This document shows, piece after piece, positions 6,560 to 13,466 of a DNA stretch of 35,119 nt (position 1 is its first letter; each line of letters begins with the position of its first letter). Position numbers and translations under genes: made by a program. This DNA is from a virus. The notes under the pieces are model-generated. The model made no database searches. It was given only the letters and a program-made list of their open reading frames with translations, and had not been told where the DNA came from. The stretch spans positions 1 to 35,119 of the IMG/VR virus record IMGVR_UViG_3300044613_001625; one strand, given 5' to 3'.

Positions 6560-7264
6560 ATGCGATACATTATCATACTTTTACTCACCGCTTCAAGTGC
6601 TATCGGAGCACCTGCTGACAAGAAAGCATTCAGCAAGCAATATGCTTTCTTTGAACGCTACGCCGATGACATCATTCAGGCAAGCAAAGACACGCCCGGA
6701 CTACTTCCAAGCGTGGCATTAGCACAGGCAGCACTAGAGACCGGCTACGGTACGTCTTACCTATACAAGCAAGGACGCAATCTATACGGCATCAAGTACA
6801 CACGCGACCACAAAGGCGGCAGCATCTGGAGCAGCAAGGAAGGAGCGTTCCGTAAGTACAAGTCTGGCGGCGAATCTATCCGCGACCGTTTCCGACTGCT
6901 GAGTAAGGTCAAGCGATACAAGAAGGTGACCGAAACGATGAATCCTTACGAACAAGTAGACGCTATTGCTGCTGCTGGCTACGCTGAGGCGCGCAACTAT
7001 GCGCAAGTGATTAAGGGTATTATTGATGCATACGACCTGACCAAGTACGATGATATGCTTATGGAACAGATACGCATGGAGCAGTACACCGACCTGCAAC
7101 AATCCTTAATACGATATATAACACTTCAACATCAACCCATAAGACACGATTATGCTATTAGATCCTTTAATACAAATGATAGTGATTATAGGCTTGTTCC
7201 TATTCCTGCCGATACTGGCCTTGCTATACGCGTATCACGAGCGAAAAAGCAACGGTCAATTTAA
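6560..7264 (+). CDS. Secreted glucosaminidase-family endolysin
   Basis: 234 residues. Residues 1-17 are a Sec signal peptide (MRYIIILLLTASSAIGA, cleavage after AIGA likely). Residues ~28-165 match the glucosaminidase family (FlgJ/LytG type): PSVALAQAALETGYGTS with catalytic Glu60, GRNLYGIKY, GAFRKYKSGGESIRDRF, and NYAQVIKGIIDAYDL. Such enzymes cut the glycan backbone of peptidoglycan. The signal peptide means export may not need a holin, or the segment may act as a signal-arrest-release anchor. The C-terminal ~65 residues are not part of the domain and overlap the holin candidate by 113 bp. It lies in the early region, away from the other lysin at 2897. Confidence 0.88.
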   Translation: MRYIIILLLTASSAIGAPADKKAFSKQYAFFERYADDIIQASKDTPGLLPSVALAQAALETGYGTSYLYKQGRNLYGIKYTRDHKGGSIWSSKEGAFRKYKSGGESIRDRFRLLSKVKRYKKVTETMNPYEQVDAIAAAGYAEARNYAQVIKGIIDAYDLTKYDDMLMEQIRMEQYTDLQQSLIRYITLQHQPIRHDYAIRSFNTNDSDYRLVPIPADTGLAIRVSRAKKQRSI

Positions 7265-7361
7265 CGAAGGCATATTTACATTGGTATTGATACTTGGCTT
7301 TGTTAGTCTATTCCTTGCCATAACGCTTTTCATTAACTTGGTCTTTTGGACTAACACGTAA
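7152..7361 (+). CDS. Two-helix membrane protein, holin candidate
   Basis: 69 residues with two hydrophobic helices: residues ~7-26 (IQMIVIIGLFLFLPILALLYAY) and ~41-65 (IFTLVLILGFVSLFLAITLFINLVFW), separated by a charged loop (HERKSNGQFNE). Size, topology and its position overlapping the glucosaminidase 3' end are typical of class II holins. A second in-frame ATG at 7176 (Met9) gives a possible dual start as in the lambda S gene, but that is speculative. Confidence 0.65.
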   Translation: MLLDPLIQMIVIIGLFLFLPILALLYAYHERKSNGQFNEGIFTLVLILGFVSLFLAITLFINLVFWTNT

Positions 7362-7362
7362 C

Positions 7363-7409
7363 ACTATGAAAATATTGAGCACTATGAAAATATTGAGCAC
7401 TATGAAAAT
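7363..7409 (+). repeat. 18-bp tandem repeat carrying the start codon
   Basis: ACTATGAAAATATTGAGC occurs at 7363-7380 and 7381-7398, with a third partial copy from 7399. Each copy contains an in-frame ATG (7366, 7384, 7402), so the repeat multiplies the translation start and adds MKILST to the protein per unit. Confidence 0.9.
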
Positions 7410-7827
7410 AAAACCCGTTGATTACTTGTATGAACAACTAAAGTTGATAGATGAGAAAGCGCATGATAAATTATTTCAGGCCTACATGAAAGCAAGTAAG
7501 ATGGAGACGGATGAAATAATGAATGCGTTTTATCAAGGATGCTATAATTCTGAAGATTATACATATCCGGAAAAGGATATGGAATCAAATTATTATATAA
7601 AGTGGCACCTAGGGAAAACTGATATTGATAAGAACATAGTAAAAAACAAGAAAAAAAATAGCCTATATAATCGAGAAATGATTGCAGCCATGGCCATGCA
7701 GGGATATCTAGCTAACCCAACCTTCTTTATTAATGGCGTTCATAACAAAATTAATTCTGATAGTTGTATTAATATGGCCGTGAAATGGGCAGATGATTTA
7801 ATCAAGAAGTTAGATGAAACATCATGA
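7366..7827 (+). CDS. Unknown 153-residue protein with a repeated start
   Basis: 153 residues from the first ATG, 141 from the third (7402), which gives MKIKPVDYLYEQLK and may be the ancestral start. Helical, Lys- and Met-rich, no recognised domain. Markedly AT-rich with AGA/CGA arginine codons and so unlike the replication genes around it, a sign of separate acquisition. It overlaps the VRR-NUC gene by 14 bp and follows the holin candidate by 4 bases. Confidence 0.65.
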   Translation: MKILSTMKILSTMKIKPVDYLYEQLKLIDEKAHDKLFQAYMKASKMETDEIMNAFYQGCYNSEDYTYPEKDMESNYYIKWHLGKTDIDKNIVKNKKKNSLYNREMIAAMAMQGYLANPTFFINGVHNKINSDSCINMAVKWADDLIKKLDETS

Positions 7828-8161
7828 GTCGCAGCTTCAAACGGCGTGCATGAATTACTTCCGATTGCGCTATCCGAATGAGGTGATCTTTGCCATCCCT
7901 AACGGTGGCAATAGGTCGGCCGTTACAGGGGCAATGCTAAAGCGTGAGGGCGTTATGGCAGGCGTAGCTGATCTGTTTATCATGGCAGCACGTGCGGAGT
8001 ACCACGGCCTATTTGTCGAGATCAAGTTACCCAAAGGTCGCGTGCAGGAATCGCAGCAGCACTTTGAGAACTTGTGCATACTACACGGCTACGGGTACCG
8101 CATCGCCCGCAGCATCGATGAATTTATGGGATGCGTTGATAGTTATATGATCTTACAATAA
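7814..8161 (+). CDS. VRR-NUC domain nuclease
   Basis: 115 residues, a single VRR-NUC domain of the PD-(D/E)XK superfamily: Glu5 and Gln7 in the first helix, PNEVIFAIPNGGNR, AMLKREGVMAGVADLFI with the catalytic Asp, and GLFVEIKLPKGR with the ExK pair, then QQHFENLCILHGYGYRIA. These stand-alone phage enzymes act on branched or flapped DNA. Lying between the ERF block and the replication protein, it may resolve recombination intermediates or supply ends to ERF. The length is normal for the stand-alone type. Confidence 0.9.
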   Translation: MKHHESQLQTACMNYFRLRYPNEVIFAIPNGGNRSAVTGAMLKREGVMAGVADLFIMAARAEYHGLFVEIKLPKGRVQESQQHFENLCILHGYGYRIARSIDEFMGCVDSYMILQ

Positions 8162-8253
8162 TAGTTTAAACTGTCCGTTATTATCCGTATATTGAACAAA
8201 ATCGTTTAAGATCTGCGAGACTTAACCGATTGCTCGATAAAAGCACCCCTCCG

Positions 8254-8306
8254 CCCTTGCTATGGATCAGCGACTCGCAGCGCCCCATAGCAGGGGTTTT
8301 TTATTT
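8254..8306 (+). terminator. Intrinsic terminator upstream of the replication gene
   Basis: TGCTATGG (8258-8265) pairs with CCATAGCA (8285-8292), extended past a bulge by CCC/GGG, then a run of six T from 8297 and ATTTT. It separates the upstream early genes from the replication gene, whose ATG at 8314 follows closely. The 152 bases 8162-8313 hold no other feature I can support. Confidence 0.75.
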
Positions 8307-8313
8307 TAAACAA

Positions 8314-9051
8314 ATGAATTGGTTCAAACATGACTATACAGCATCAGAAGATGACAAGATACTAGAGCTAAGATCTAAGTATGGATGGGAAGGATATGGC
8401 CTATTCTATGCGATACTTGAGTACATGTGCAAGACAGAGAAAGGCATAGATCGTAAAAGGATAGGTGCATTGCGTATGATGCTAGGTACAGATCAAGGGT
8501 ACCTTGAAGGGTACCTTGAATATACCTTGAAGGTAGGTTTATTTTACCTTGAAGGTGATATCATTTATAACCAACGTATACGCCAACATATTGACCTAAT
8601 CAATCAAAGGCGACAAGAGGGATCGATTGCTGGCAAAAAGAGTGCTGAAATTAGAAGACAAAAAACGGCGAATCCAAGCGATATGAAGGTTACCTTGGAC
8701 GTACCTTTAGGGGTACCTGCAACAGATAAGATAAGAGAAGATAAGATTAGATTAGATAATATGAGAGTAGATAATACATTAACGCACGCGCACGATTATT
8801 TGGCTTTGCCTAAAGCTGATAATGATCCGGAACTGATTCAATTCTTTACCGATGCTGGAGGCAACGCACAACAAGCATCTATGTTTTTCAATCATTATCA
8901 TAGCCAGAATTGGGTTAAGAGCAACGGCATGGCCGTCACTAATTGGAAGGCTATGGCACGTAAGTGGATCGACCGCGACAACTTCGGCGGATCGCCATAC
9001 AAGACAAAGCCTAAGTCTATCGGTGAAATAATGTCAGGGTACAACTTATGA
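8314..9051 (+). CDS. Replication initiator/organiser with Lin1244/DUF4373-type N-terminus
   Basis: 245 residues from MNWFKHDYTASEDDKILEL. An upstream in-frame extension to 8230 would translate the terminator and is rejected. Residues 1-~95 match the Lin1244/Lin1753 (DUF4373) N-terminal domain of phage replication proteins (FKHDYTA, KYGWEGYGLFYAILEYM, IGALRMMLG). A linker (residues ~125-160) carries the DKIREDKIRLDN signature, and the C-terminal part (SMFFNHYHSQNW, WKAMARKWID) resembles the DnaD-like tail of replisome organisers. Such proteins bind the origin and recruit the helicase. The coding sequence itself contains phased iterons and a C-free AT-rich tract, so the origin probably lies inside the gene. 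It overlaps the next gene by ATGA. Confidence 0.8.
   Translation: MNWFKHDYTASEDDKILELRSKYGWEGYGLFYAILEYMCKTEKGIDRKRIGALRMMLGTDQGYLEGYLEYTLKVGLFYLEGDIIYNQRIRQHIDLINQRRQEGSIAGKKSAEIRRQKTANPSDMKVTLDVPLGVPATDKIREDKIRLDNMRVDNTLTHAHDYLALPKADNDPELIQFFTDAGGNAQQASMFFNHYHSQNWVKSNGMAVTNWKAMARKWIDRDNFGGSPYKTKPKSIGEIMSGYNL
8500..8553. repeat. Iteron cluster 1 (TACCTTGAA x4)
   Basis: TACCTTGAA starts at 8500, 8512, 8523 and 8545, spaced 12, 11 and 22 bp, i.e. on one helical face. The third copy is in a different codon phase from the others, so conservation is at DNA level, not protein level. Confidence 0.85.
8691..8722. repeat. Iteron cluster 2 (degenerate TACCTT copies)
   Basis: TACCTTGGA (8691), TACCTTTAG (8702) and TACCTGCAA (8714) continue the cluster-1 motif with 11- and 12-bp spacing. 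They lie directly before the AT-rich tract. Confidence 0.65.
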
Positions 9052-9539
9052 AACGCATCCACCTACAAGCCATATATCCCGACAAGGCTATCGAAAGCAT
9101 CAAGTGGCATCTATCCATGATAGGCAAGCCAGCCGACACAACGACCATTTATCACATCTTAGATCAGCTTGTCCGCAACAATCCAAACTTCCACAATGAC
9201 TACGAGATCGAAGACACGTTAGATGCATTTTTTAAGGCTATTCACTACGGCAGCCTTGAACTACGCAACTTTACCATCAGCGCGCATACACGTCTACTAA
9301 ACATCTACCTAAACGATCGATATAAGAACAAAGGATTTAGCGACGAGGTACGCAGCGAAAAACCTGATACATGGGTATACGATCCTGATGAGCCACTGCC
9401 CGCATCCATTACACGCGATAAGGCAAAGGAACTTTTAAATCTTATCGCTAAATTGTATCATAACGATATGCAACGCGTCACTGATAGCAATAACTTCATG
9501 CATTACATAAACAAATTAAAGGTTAGGTATTACGAATGA
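9048..9539 (+). CDS. Unknown replication-region protein
   Basis: 163 residues, helical, hydrophilic. Segments such as TTIYHILDQLVRNNP, FFKAIHYGSLELRNFTIS and LLNIYLNDRYKNKG suggest a helical domain like those linked to DnaB-loader or replisome-organiser partners, but I cannot assign a family. It overlaps the initiator gene and the methyltransferase gene by ATGA on both sides, so the three are translated together. Confidence 0.7.
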   Translation: MKRIHLQAIYPDKAIESIKWHLSMIGKPADTTTIYHILDQLVRNNPNFHNDYEIEDTLDAFFKAIHYGSLELRNFTISAHTRLLNIYLNDRYKNKGFSDEVRSEKPDTWVYDPDEPLPASITRDKAKELLNLIAKLYHNDMQRVTDSNNFMHYINKLKVRYYE

Positions 9540-10672
9540 TACATTTTAGTTTGTTTAGTGGTATAGGTGGTTTTGATTTAGCTTCAGAATGGATAGGTTG
9601 GCGTAATATGTTATCGTGTGAGATTAATAGCTTTTGCAACAAAATACTTAAGTATTACTGGCCTAATGCATACCATCACGAAGATATACATACATTAAGT
9701 TATGAGGTTATAAATGAGAACCTTTCAACACGATACGGAAATAATTGGCGATCAGATGACGTTATTCTTACAGGAGGATTCCCTTGCCAGCCATACAGCG
9801 CAGCAGGTAAGAGACTTGGCAAGGAAGATGACCGTCACCTCTGGCCTCAAATGCTTAGAATCATACGAGAGGTTCAACCGACATGGGTTGTGGGCGAAAA
9901 TGTTTTCGGGCTTATTAATTGGAATGAAGGGTTGGTCTTCGATGAGGTGCAGTCTGATTTGGAAGCTGAAGGGTACGAAGTCCAACCGTATGTACTTCCA
10001 GCTGTGGCCGTCAACGCCCCGCACCGTAGAGACAGGGTTTGGTTTGTTGCCCACTCCAAGAGCAATGGAAGTCATAGAACATCCAATGAAGCAAGCGGAA
10101 AGATTGGGCGACAGGACAGGGATGAAGTTGAACAACCTACAATCTGCGGCGAGATTTGGGATGCTACCAACTCCGACAAGTGTTCAAAGAGAATATCCAG
10201 AAAGAGTAGCAGCTTTAAAAAAGACAAAAGCAAAGACGATGATGAGCAGAGCAAATGGAGAGAACAGGCCAAACAGTATAATGGATGCAGTAGTATTTTA
10301 CAATATGCTTCCGACACCAAGAGTAAAAGGTCACGGCAATTCGCATCAGAGAATCAAGGATGGCAAGATAGACGATTTGACAACTATGGCACGATTCAAT
10401 ATGCTTCCGACACCAGATTGTTCAGACCGGCGGAGCAAAAACAGCAAACAGAAAGGACTTTCAAATATGGTAAGTGGGACAGCTTCCCAACTCAATCCCC
10501 GATTTGTAGCGGAGATGATGGGCTTCCCACCGAATTGGACGGAATTACCTTTTCTAAATGGAGAAACGAAAGTATAAAAGGTTATGGGAACGCAATAGTA
10601 CCACAAGTTGCATTGCAAATATTTAAAGCTATAAAATTATGGGAAGACCAAGCAAATACAACAACGAAGTAG
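9536..10672 (+). CDS. C5 cytosine DNA methyltransferase
   Basis: 378 residues with the ordered C5-methyltransferase motifs: I FSGIGGFDLA (7-16, SAM binding), IV TGGFPCQPYS (79-88, nucleophile Cys84), VI GENV (120-123), VIII HRRDRVWF (163-170), and IX/X at the C-terminus with GYGNAIVPQVALQIFKAI. It transfers a methyl group to C5 of cytosine, presumably to protect phage DNA from host restriction; no cognate endonuclease is seen. The variable region 175-340 is polar and low in complexity, with HSKSNGS, NSDKCS and two YASDT copies. That region and much of the catalytic core overlap a 287-codon open frame (9714-10577). It overlaps the upstream gene by 4 bp and TerS by 34 bp. The target sequence cannot be predicted. 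Confidence 0.93.
   Translation: MIHFSLFSGIGGFDLASEWIGWRNMLSCEINSFCNKILKYYWPNAYHHEDIHTLSYEVINENLSTRYGNNWRSDDVILTGGFPCQPYSAAGKRLGKEDDRHLWPQMLRIIREVQPTWVVGENVFGLINWNEGLVFDEVQSDLEAEGYEVQPYVLPAVAVNAPHRRDRVWFVAHSKSNGSHRTSNEASGKIGRQDRDEVEQPTICGEIWDATNSDKCSKRISRKSSSFKKDKSKDDDEQSKWREQAKQYNGCSSILQYASDTKSKRSRQFASENQGWQDRRFDNYGTIQYASDTRLFRPAEQKQQTERTFKYGKWDSFPTQSPICSGDDGLPTELDGITFSKWRNESIKGYGNAIVPQVALQIFKAIKLWEDQANTTTK
9714..10577 (+). CDS. Overlapping +1-frame gene with LPTP repeats, dual-coded with the methyltransferase
   Basis: 287 residues entirely inside the methyltransferase gene, frame +1 relative to it. It is not a random open frame: four LPTP motifs recur at 10044, 10161, 10305 and 10401 (LLPTPRAME, MLPTPTS, MLPTPRVK, MLPTPDCS), an N-terminal block reads LFLQEDSLASH, RKMTVTSGLKCLE, WKLKGT and LWPSTP, and the C-terminus is LNPRFVAEMMGFPPNWTELPF. 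I recall this architecture in stand-alone phage proteins that accompany C5 methyltransferases, but cannot check it here. GAGG precedes the ATG. Function unknown; a methylation partner or specificity factor is possible. The repeated HS/NS/YASDT motifs of the methyltransferase are the same DNA read in the other frame. Confidence 0.6.
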   Translation: MRTFQHDTEIIGDQMTLFLQEDSLASHTAQQVRDLARKMTVTSGLKCLESYERFNRHGLWAKMFSGLLIGMKGWSSMRCSLIWKLKGTKSNRMYFQLWPSTPRTVETGFGLLPTPRAMEVIEHPMKQAERLGDRTGMKLNNLQSAARFGMLPTPTSVQREYPERVAALKKTKAKTMMSRANGENRPNSIMDAVVFYNMLPTPRVKGHGNSHQRIKDGKIDDLTTMARFNMLPTPDCSDRRSKNSKQKGLSNMVSGTASQLNPRFVAEMMGFPPNWTELPFLNGETKV

Positions 10673-11043
10673 CCGACAGGATCTGTAACTGGATTAGTGA
10701 AGGCAAGTCATTACGCTCATTTTGTCGGGATGAAAACAATCCTGGCTTGCGTACCGTACTCGACTGGCTTAATGACGATGAGAAACAAAGTTTTCGCGTC
10801 AAGTACGCGCGCGCGCGGGAGATACAAGCGGAAGTAATGGCCGACGAATTGCTTGAAATTGCCGACGATACTAAGCCCGATCAGCTTAAACTAGCGCACG
10901 ATAAAATGAAGATCGAAACGCGTCAATGGATAGCGGCCAAACTATTGCCCAAAAAGTACGGCAACATCCAACACATTGAAGACATTACCCAAACGCCTAA
11001 ACAATTAGTTATTGTGACAACAGACAAGGACATAAACACTTGA
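10639..11043 (+). CDS. terS: Terminase small subunit
   Basis: 134 residues. GRPSKYNNEVADRICNWISEGKSLRSFCRDE begins an HTH-type domain typical of small terminases that start with GRP-x-K/T-Y, continuing TVLDWL, the helix YARAREIQAEVMADELLEIADD, and KIETRQWIAAKLLPKKYG. TerS recognises the phage DNA and hands it to TerL. The gene overlaps the methyltransferase end by 34 bp and ends at a TTGA overlap with a glycosyltransferase gene, about 2.9 kb from TerL. Confidence 0.85.
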   Translation: MGRPSKYNNEVADRICNWISEGKSLRSFCRDENNPGLRTVLDWLNDDEKQSFRVKYARAREIQAEVMADELLEIADDTKPDQLKLAHDKMKIETRQWIAAKLLPKKYGNIQHIEDITQTPKQLVIVTTDKDINT

Positions 11044-11702
11044 ACATTACCGTACTCACACCATCGATCGGCACGCCTCAGTTAGCCGAAGCCGTATACA
11101 GCGTATCAATGCAGACTCATCCAGTTCGTCACATCGTCGTTGCTGACGGTCGCAAGTACTTAGCCGAAGTTACTAAGCAAGCTATGCGCGGATGGAAGGG
11201 CGAGCAACAAACGCCTAAGATCTACGCGCTACCCGATAACACGGGACGCAATGGGTACAACGGTCACAAGGTGTACGCCTATTTCGCTCAGCTACTTGAC
11301 ACCGACTATCTTTGTTTACTAGACGAAGACAATACCTTTGACCCTGATCACGTCGCATCACTTTACGACGTGGCTAGTAAGCTAGGCTATGCGTTTAGCT
11401 TGCGTAAGGTGTACGACAAGCAAGGGCAGTTCATCTGTTACGACACGTTTGAAAGCAATGGCAAGTACAACAGTGACGGATATATCCTTGTTGACACTTC
11501 ATCATGGATGTTATCGCGTGATTATATCAAGTACCTAGCACACTTTGATGTGCCACTTATTGGCGACCGACCGTTTACCGAAGTCATGTATAAGATTACC
11601 GCAGGCATGAATCGCAAGCTTACCGATGCATGCACGGGACTTTACACTTGCAATTACTTCGCAGACAAACATACCCTTCAATTTTTTAAAGATAGATCAT
11701 GA
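11040..11702 (+). CDS. GT2-family glycosyltransferase
   Basis: 220 residues starting at TTG (11040), which overlaps the TerS stop as TTGA. The N-terminal [24 protein letters not shown] is the first strand and helix of a GT-A/GT2 fold, IVVADG follows, and [17 protein letters not shown] (about residues 95-111) carries the DED metal-binding motif. GT2 enzymes transfer a sugar from a nucleotide-sugar donor. The rest ([13 protein letters not shown]) is compatible with an acceptor region. It heads a three-gene glycan cassette with an epimerase and a second GT-like gene, all coupled by 4-bp overlaps. The acceptor is unknown. Confidence 0.85.
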   Translation: MNITVLTPSIGTPQLAEAVYSVSMQTHPVRHIVVADGRKYLAEVTKQAMRGWKGEQQTPKIYALPDNTGRNGYNGHKVYAYFAQLLDTDYLCLLDEDNTFDPDHVASLYDVASKLGYAFSLRKVYDKQGQFICYDTFESNGKYNSDGYILVDTSSWMLSRDYIKYLAHFDVPLIGDRPFTEVMYKITAGMNRKLTDACTGLYTCNYFADKHTLQFFKDRS

Positions 11703-12553
11703 AGATTCTCGTAACTGGTGGCGCTGGATTCATTGGCACTAATCTAATTAAACGCCTTGTAGCTGAAGGGCACGACGTTATATCGTACGACAACTATAGC
11801 ACGGGCAGCCTAGACAATCATCAGCCAGGGGCTAGATATCAAGGAGGCATTCTTGATAATTCGCTTCCTATTTTAGTTGCTGAGCAGGAGTTCGACTTGT
11901 GCTATCACTTGGCAGCTCTTGCACGTATACAGCCGTCTTTTGTGTATACGACCGCGTACTTTAATAGCAACGTTGTGTTCACGCAGGAAATATTACAATT
12001 AAGTGTAGAACATGATTTTAAAGTGATATACGCTGGATCATCATCCAAGTACGGGGGCGTTCACAGTTCACCATACGCAAACTTTAAATGGCTGGGTGAG
12101 CAGCTATGTGAGATGTATCATAACATGCTTGGCGTTGACGTTCTTATTGCTCGATTTTATAATGTGTACGGACCTTATGAAATAATGAAGGGATCACAGG
12201 CTGCGCTTATTGGCAAGTGGAGGCATTTAGTTGAGACCAACGAAATGATCCCGATCGTAGGCGATGGCCGACAGTCACGCGACTTCACGCACGTAGATGA
12301 TATCGTTGATGCGCTTGTACGCATGGCTGACTACGATGGAGACTGCATGGACTTCGATCTTGGCCGTGGCCAGTCGTATATGATCAACGAAGTCTTTGAT
12401 ATGTTTCAACAGCGTTATGATCACCTTATAAGTTACTACATTGACGATCAGCCAGGTAATTACAGCTTCTGCAAAGCCGACTATCAAAAGGCGCAGTATG
12501 AACTAAAATGGACACCGACCCGCAATCTTCCCGACTATATCGCCAGCTTATGA
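11699..12553 (+). CDS. NAD-dependent nucleotide-sugar epimerase/dehydratase (extended SDR)
   Basis: 284 residues. The Rossmann motif [10 protein letters not shown] (6-15) is followed by SYDNYSTG, the active-site region AGSSSKYG (112-119) and the YxxxK pair Tyr126-Lys130 in [10 protein letters not shown], then RFYNVYGP and [15 protein letters not shown]. This is the extended SDR family of GalE-type 4-epimerases and 4,6-dehydratases; I cannot choose between them. It acts on a UDP- or dTDP-sugar in the cytoplasm and probably supplies the donor for the flanking glycosyltransferases. At 284 residues it is somewhat shorter than GalE (~335). Coupled on both sides by ATGA overlaps. Confidence 0.88.
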   Translation: MKILVTGGAGFIGTNLIKRLVAEGHDVISYDNYSTGSLDNHQPGARYQGGILDNSLPILVAEQEFDLCYHLAALARIQPSFVYTTAYFNSNVVFTQEILQLSVEHDFKVIYAGSSSKYGGVHSSPYANFKWLGEQLCEMYHNMLGVDVLIARFYNVYGPYEIMKGSQAALIGKWRHLVETNEMIPIVGDGRQSRDFTHVDDIVDALVRMADYDGDCMDFDLGRGQSYMINEVFDMFQQRYDHLISYYIDDQPGNYSFCKADYQKAQYELKWTPTRNLPDYIASL

Positions 12554-13230
12554 AGCCTATCATACTATCGCCTTACATGGCAAATATCGATCAACGTGTA
12601 GTCAAAGCTCAAGCCGACACGCTCGCAGCGATAGCGCCTAACATGCCCATCTTACAGGTACGCACGGATAGCAGTCACGGTGACACGGTGGATTACATGC
12701 TGCGTAAGTGCATTCAGTCCGGCTACGATACCGCGCTACTGCTCGACATTGACGCTGTGCCGTACGATCTGCACGCGATTGAGTACACACTAAGACAAGC
12801 GCATAAGGGAATTTTAATCGGCAACGTGCAACGATCTAATCACATTGACAATGATCAGCATCTATTTGTAGCCCCATCATTTATGGGCATAAGCCTGTAT
12901 CACTACGGTCTTGTTGATATGCCCAGCTTTGTAGAGACCAAACGCGGAGACGTAGCCGAAGAAGTGACCTACGCATGGGAGCAAAACAATTTGCTCACTG
13001 AGTTCTATATGCCATTGCAATACGAGAATCCACCTGCTGAATGCCCATTTTGGAAGCTTCGTGATGATATGCCGGTGTATGGATGTGGAACAACGTTTGG
13101 CACGTATACGAACATAGGCACGCGTTCGATGTCGTATCATGCCTTCCAGATACGGATGGGGCGTAACGTGGAGAACTTTTTGGCTAAGTGTGCGTCAATT
13201 ATCAAGGCACATAAAAAAGGTGTAAAGTAG
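12550..13230 (+). CDS. GT-A-like glycosyltransferase, last gene of the first cassette
   Basis: 226 residues from [13 protein letters not shown]. An extension to 12508 would overlap the epimerase and is unlikely because ATGA coupling is the rule here. TALLLDIDAVPYDLHAI supplies a DID motif in the usual GT-A position, followed by KGILIGNVQRSNH and, late, YGCGTTFGTY. The family is not one I can name; sugar transfer is inferred from the motif and from its neighbours. Two minus-strand terminators overlap its 3' end, showing convergent transcription with the tRNA-like unit. Confidence 0.65.
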   Translation: MKPIILSPYMANIDQRVVKAQADTLAAIAPNMPILQVRTDSSHGDTVDYMLRKCIQSGYDTALLLDIDAVPYDLHAIEYTLRQAHKGILIGNVQRSNHIDNDQHLFVAPSFMGISLYHYGLVDMPSFVETKRGDVAEEVTYAWEQNNLLTEFYMPLQYENPPAECPFWKLRDDMPVYGCGTTFGTYTNIGTRSMSYHAFQIRMGRNVENFLAKCASIIKAHKKGVK

Positions 13231-13245
13231 ATCATACCTTACACC
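13213..13245 (-). terminator. Minus-strand terminator, distal copy
   Basis: On the minus strand GGTGTAA (13245-13239) pairs with TTACACC (13225-13219), followed by six T (13218-13213). It overlaps the last codons of the GT-like gene. Confidence 0.7.
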
Positions 13246-13255
13246 TAGTAATTAG

Positions 13256-13277
13256 AAAAATCCTCGTCTTTCCGAGG
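13256..13277 (-). terminator. Minus-strand terminator, proximal copy
   Basis: On the minus strand CCTCG pairs with CGAGG around a 6-base loop (13277-13262), followed by A and five T (13260-13256). It lies 34 bases after the end of the first tRNA-like gene. Confidence 0.7.
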
Positions 13278-13310
13278 TGTCATCACTTTAGAAGGTGTGA
13301 GAACCCTAGT

Positions 13311-13385
13311 AGTCAGGGCAGGATTCGAACCTGCAATCGGTGGATACATTTGCAACCGTCCTCCCGATGCCAACTTTTCCTGACT
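13311..13385 (-). tRNA. tRNA-like gene 1 (possibly Cys-GCA, irregular middle)
   Basis: Read on the minus strand: a 7-bp acceptor AGTCAGG/CCTGACT, and a perfect T-arm GCAGG-TTCGAAT-CCTGC in the right place, 75 bases in all. The middle is irregular. The D-arm is weak, and TTGCAAA would be a Cys (GCA) anticodon loop, but its flanks do not form a 5-bp stem; CGGT/ACCG or ATCGG/CCGAT pair around larger loops instead. It may be a degenerate tRNA or a tRNA mimic. Same acceptor stem as tRNA-like 2. No CCA is encoded. Confidence 0.6.
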
Positions 13386-13466
13386 CCGATGTCTTTCCAT
13401 CAGTATAGATTTAGTATTGACTTGCCCGCAACGTGTACGAGCGCTTGCCCCAAATCAAGGCTAGGT

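Larger units (their letters stand above)
8500..8776. other. Probable replication origin inside the initiator gene
   Basis: Two arrays of helically phased repeats (8500-8553 and 8691-8722) are followed by 8724-8776, 53 bases with no C on the plus strand and built from AGATAA/AGATTAGA units, a likely unwinding element. Initiator-gene origins with iterons then an AT-rich segment are known from lambda O and from lactococcal phage replication genes. Assignment here is by analogy. Confidence 0.65.

Noticed and set aside
8230-8313. N-terminal extension of the replication protein
   Set aside because: It would translate through the terminator hairpin, and the family normally begins at the MNWFKHDYTA segment.
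12508-12549. Upstream start for the GT-like gene
   Set aside because: An ATGA overlap start at 12550 matches the coupling style of the operon.
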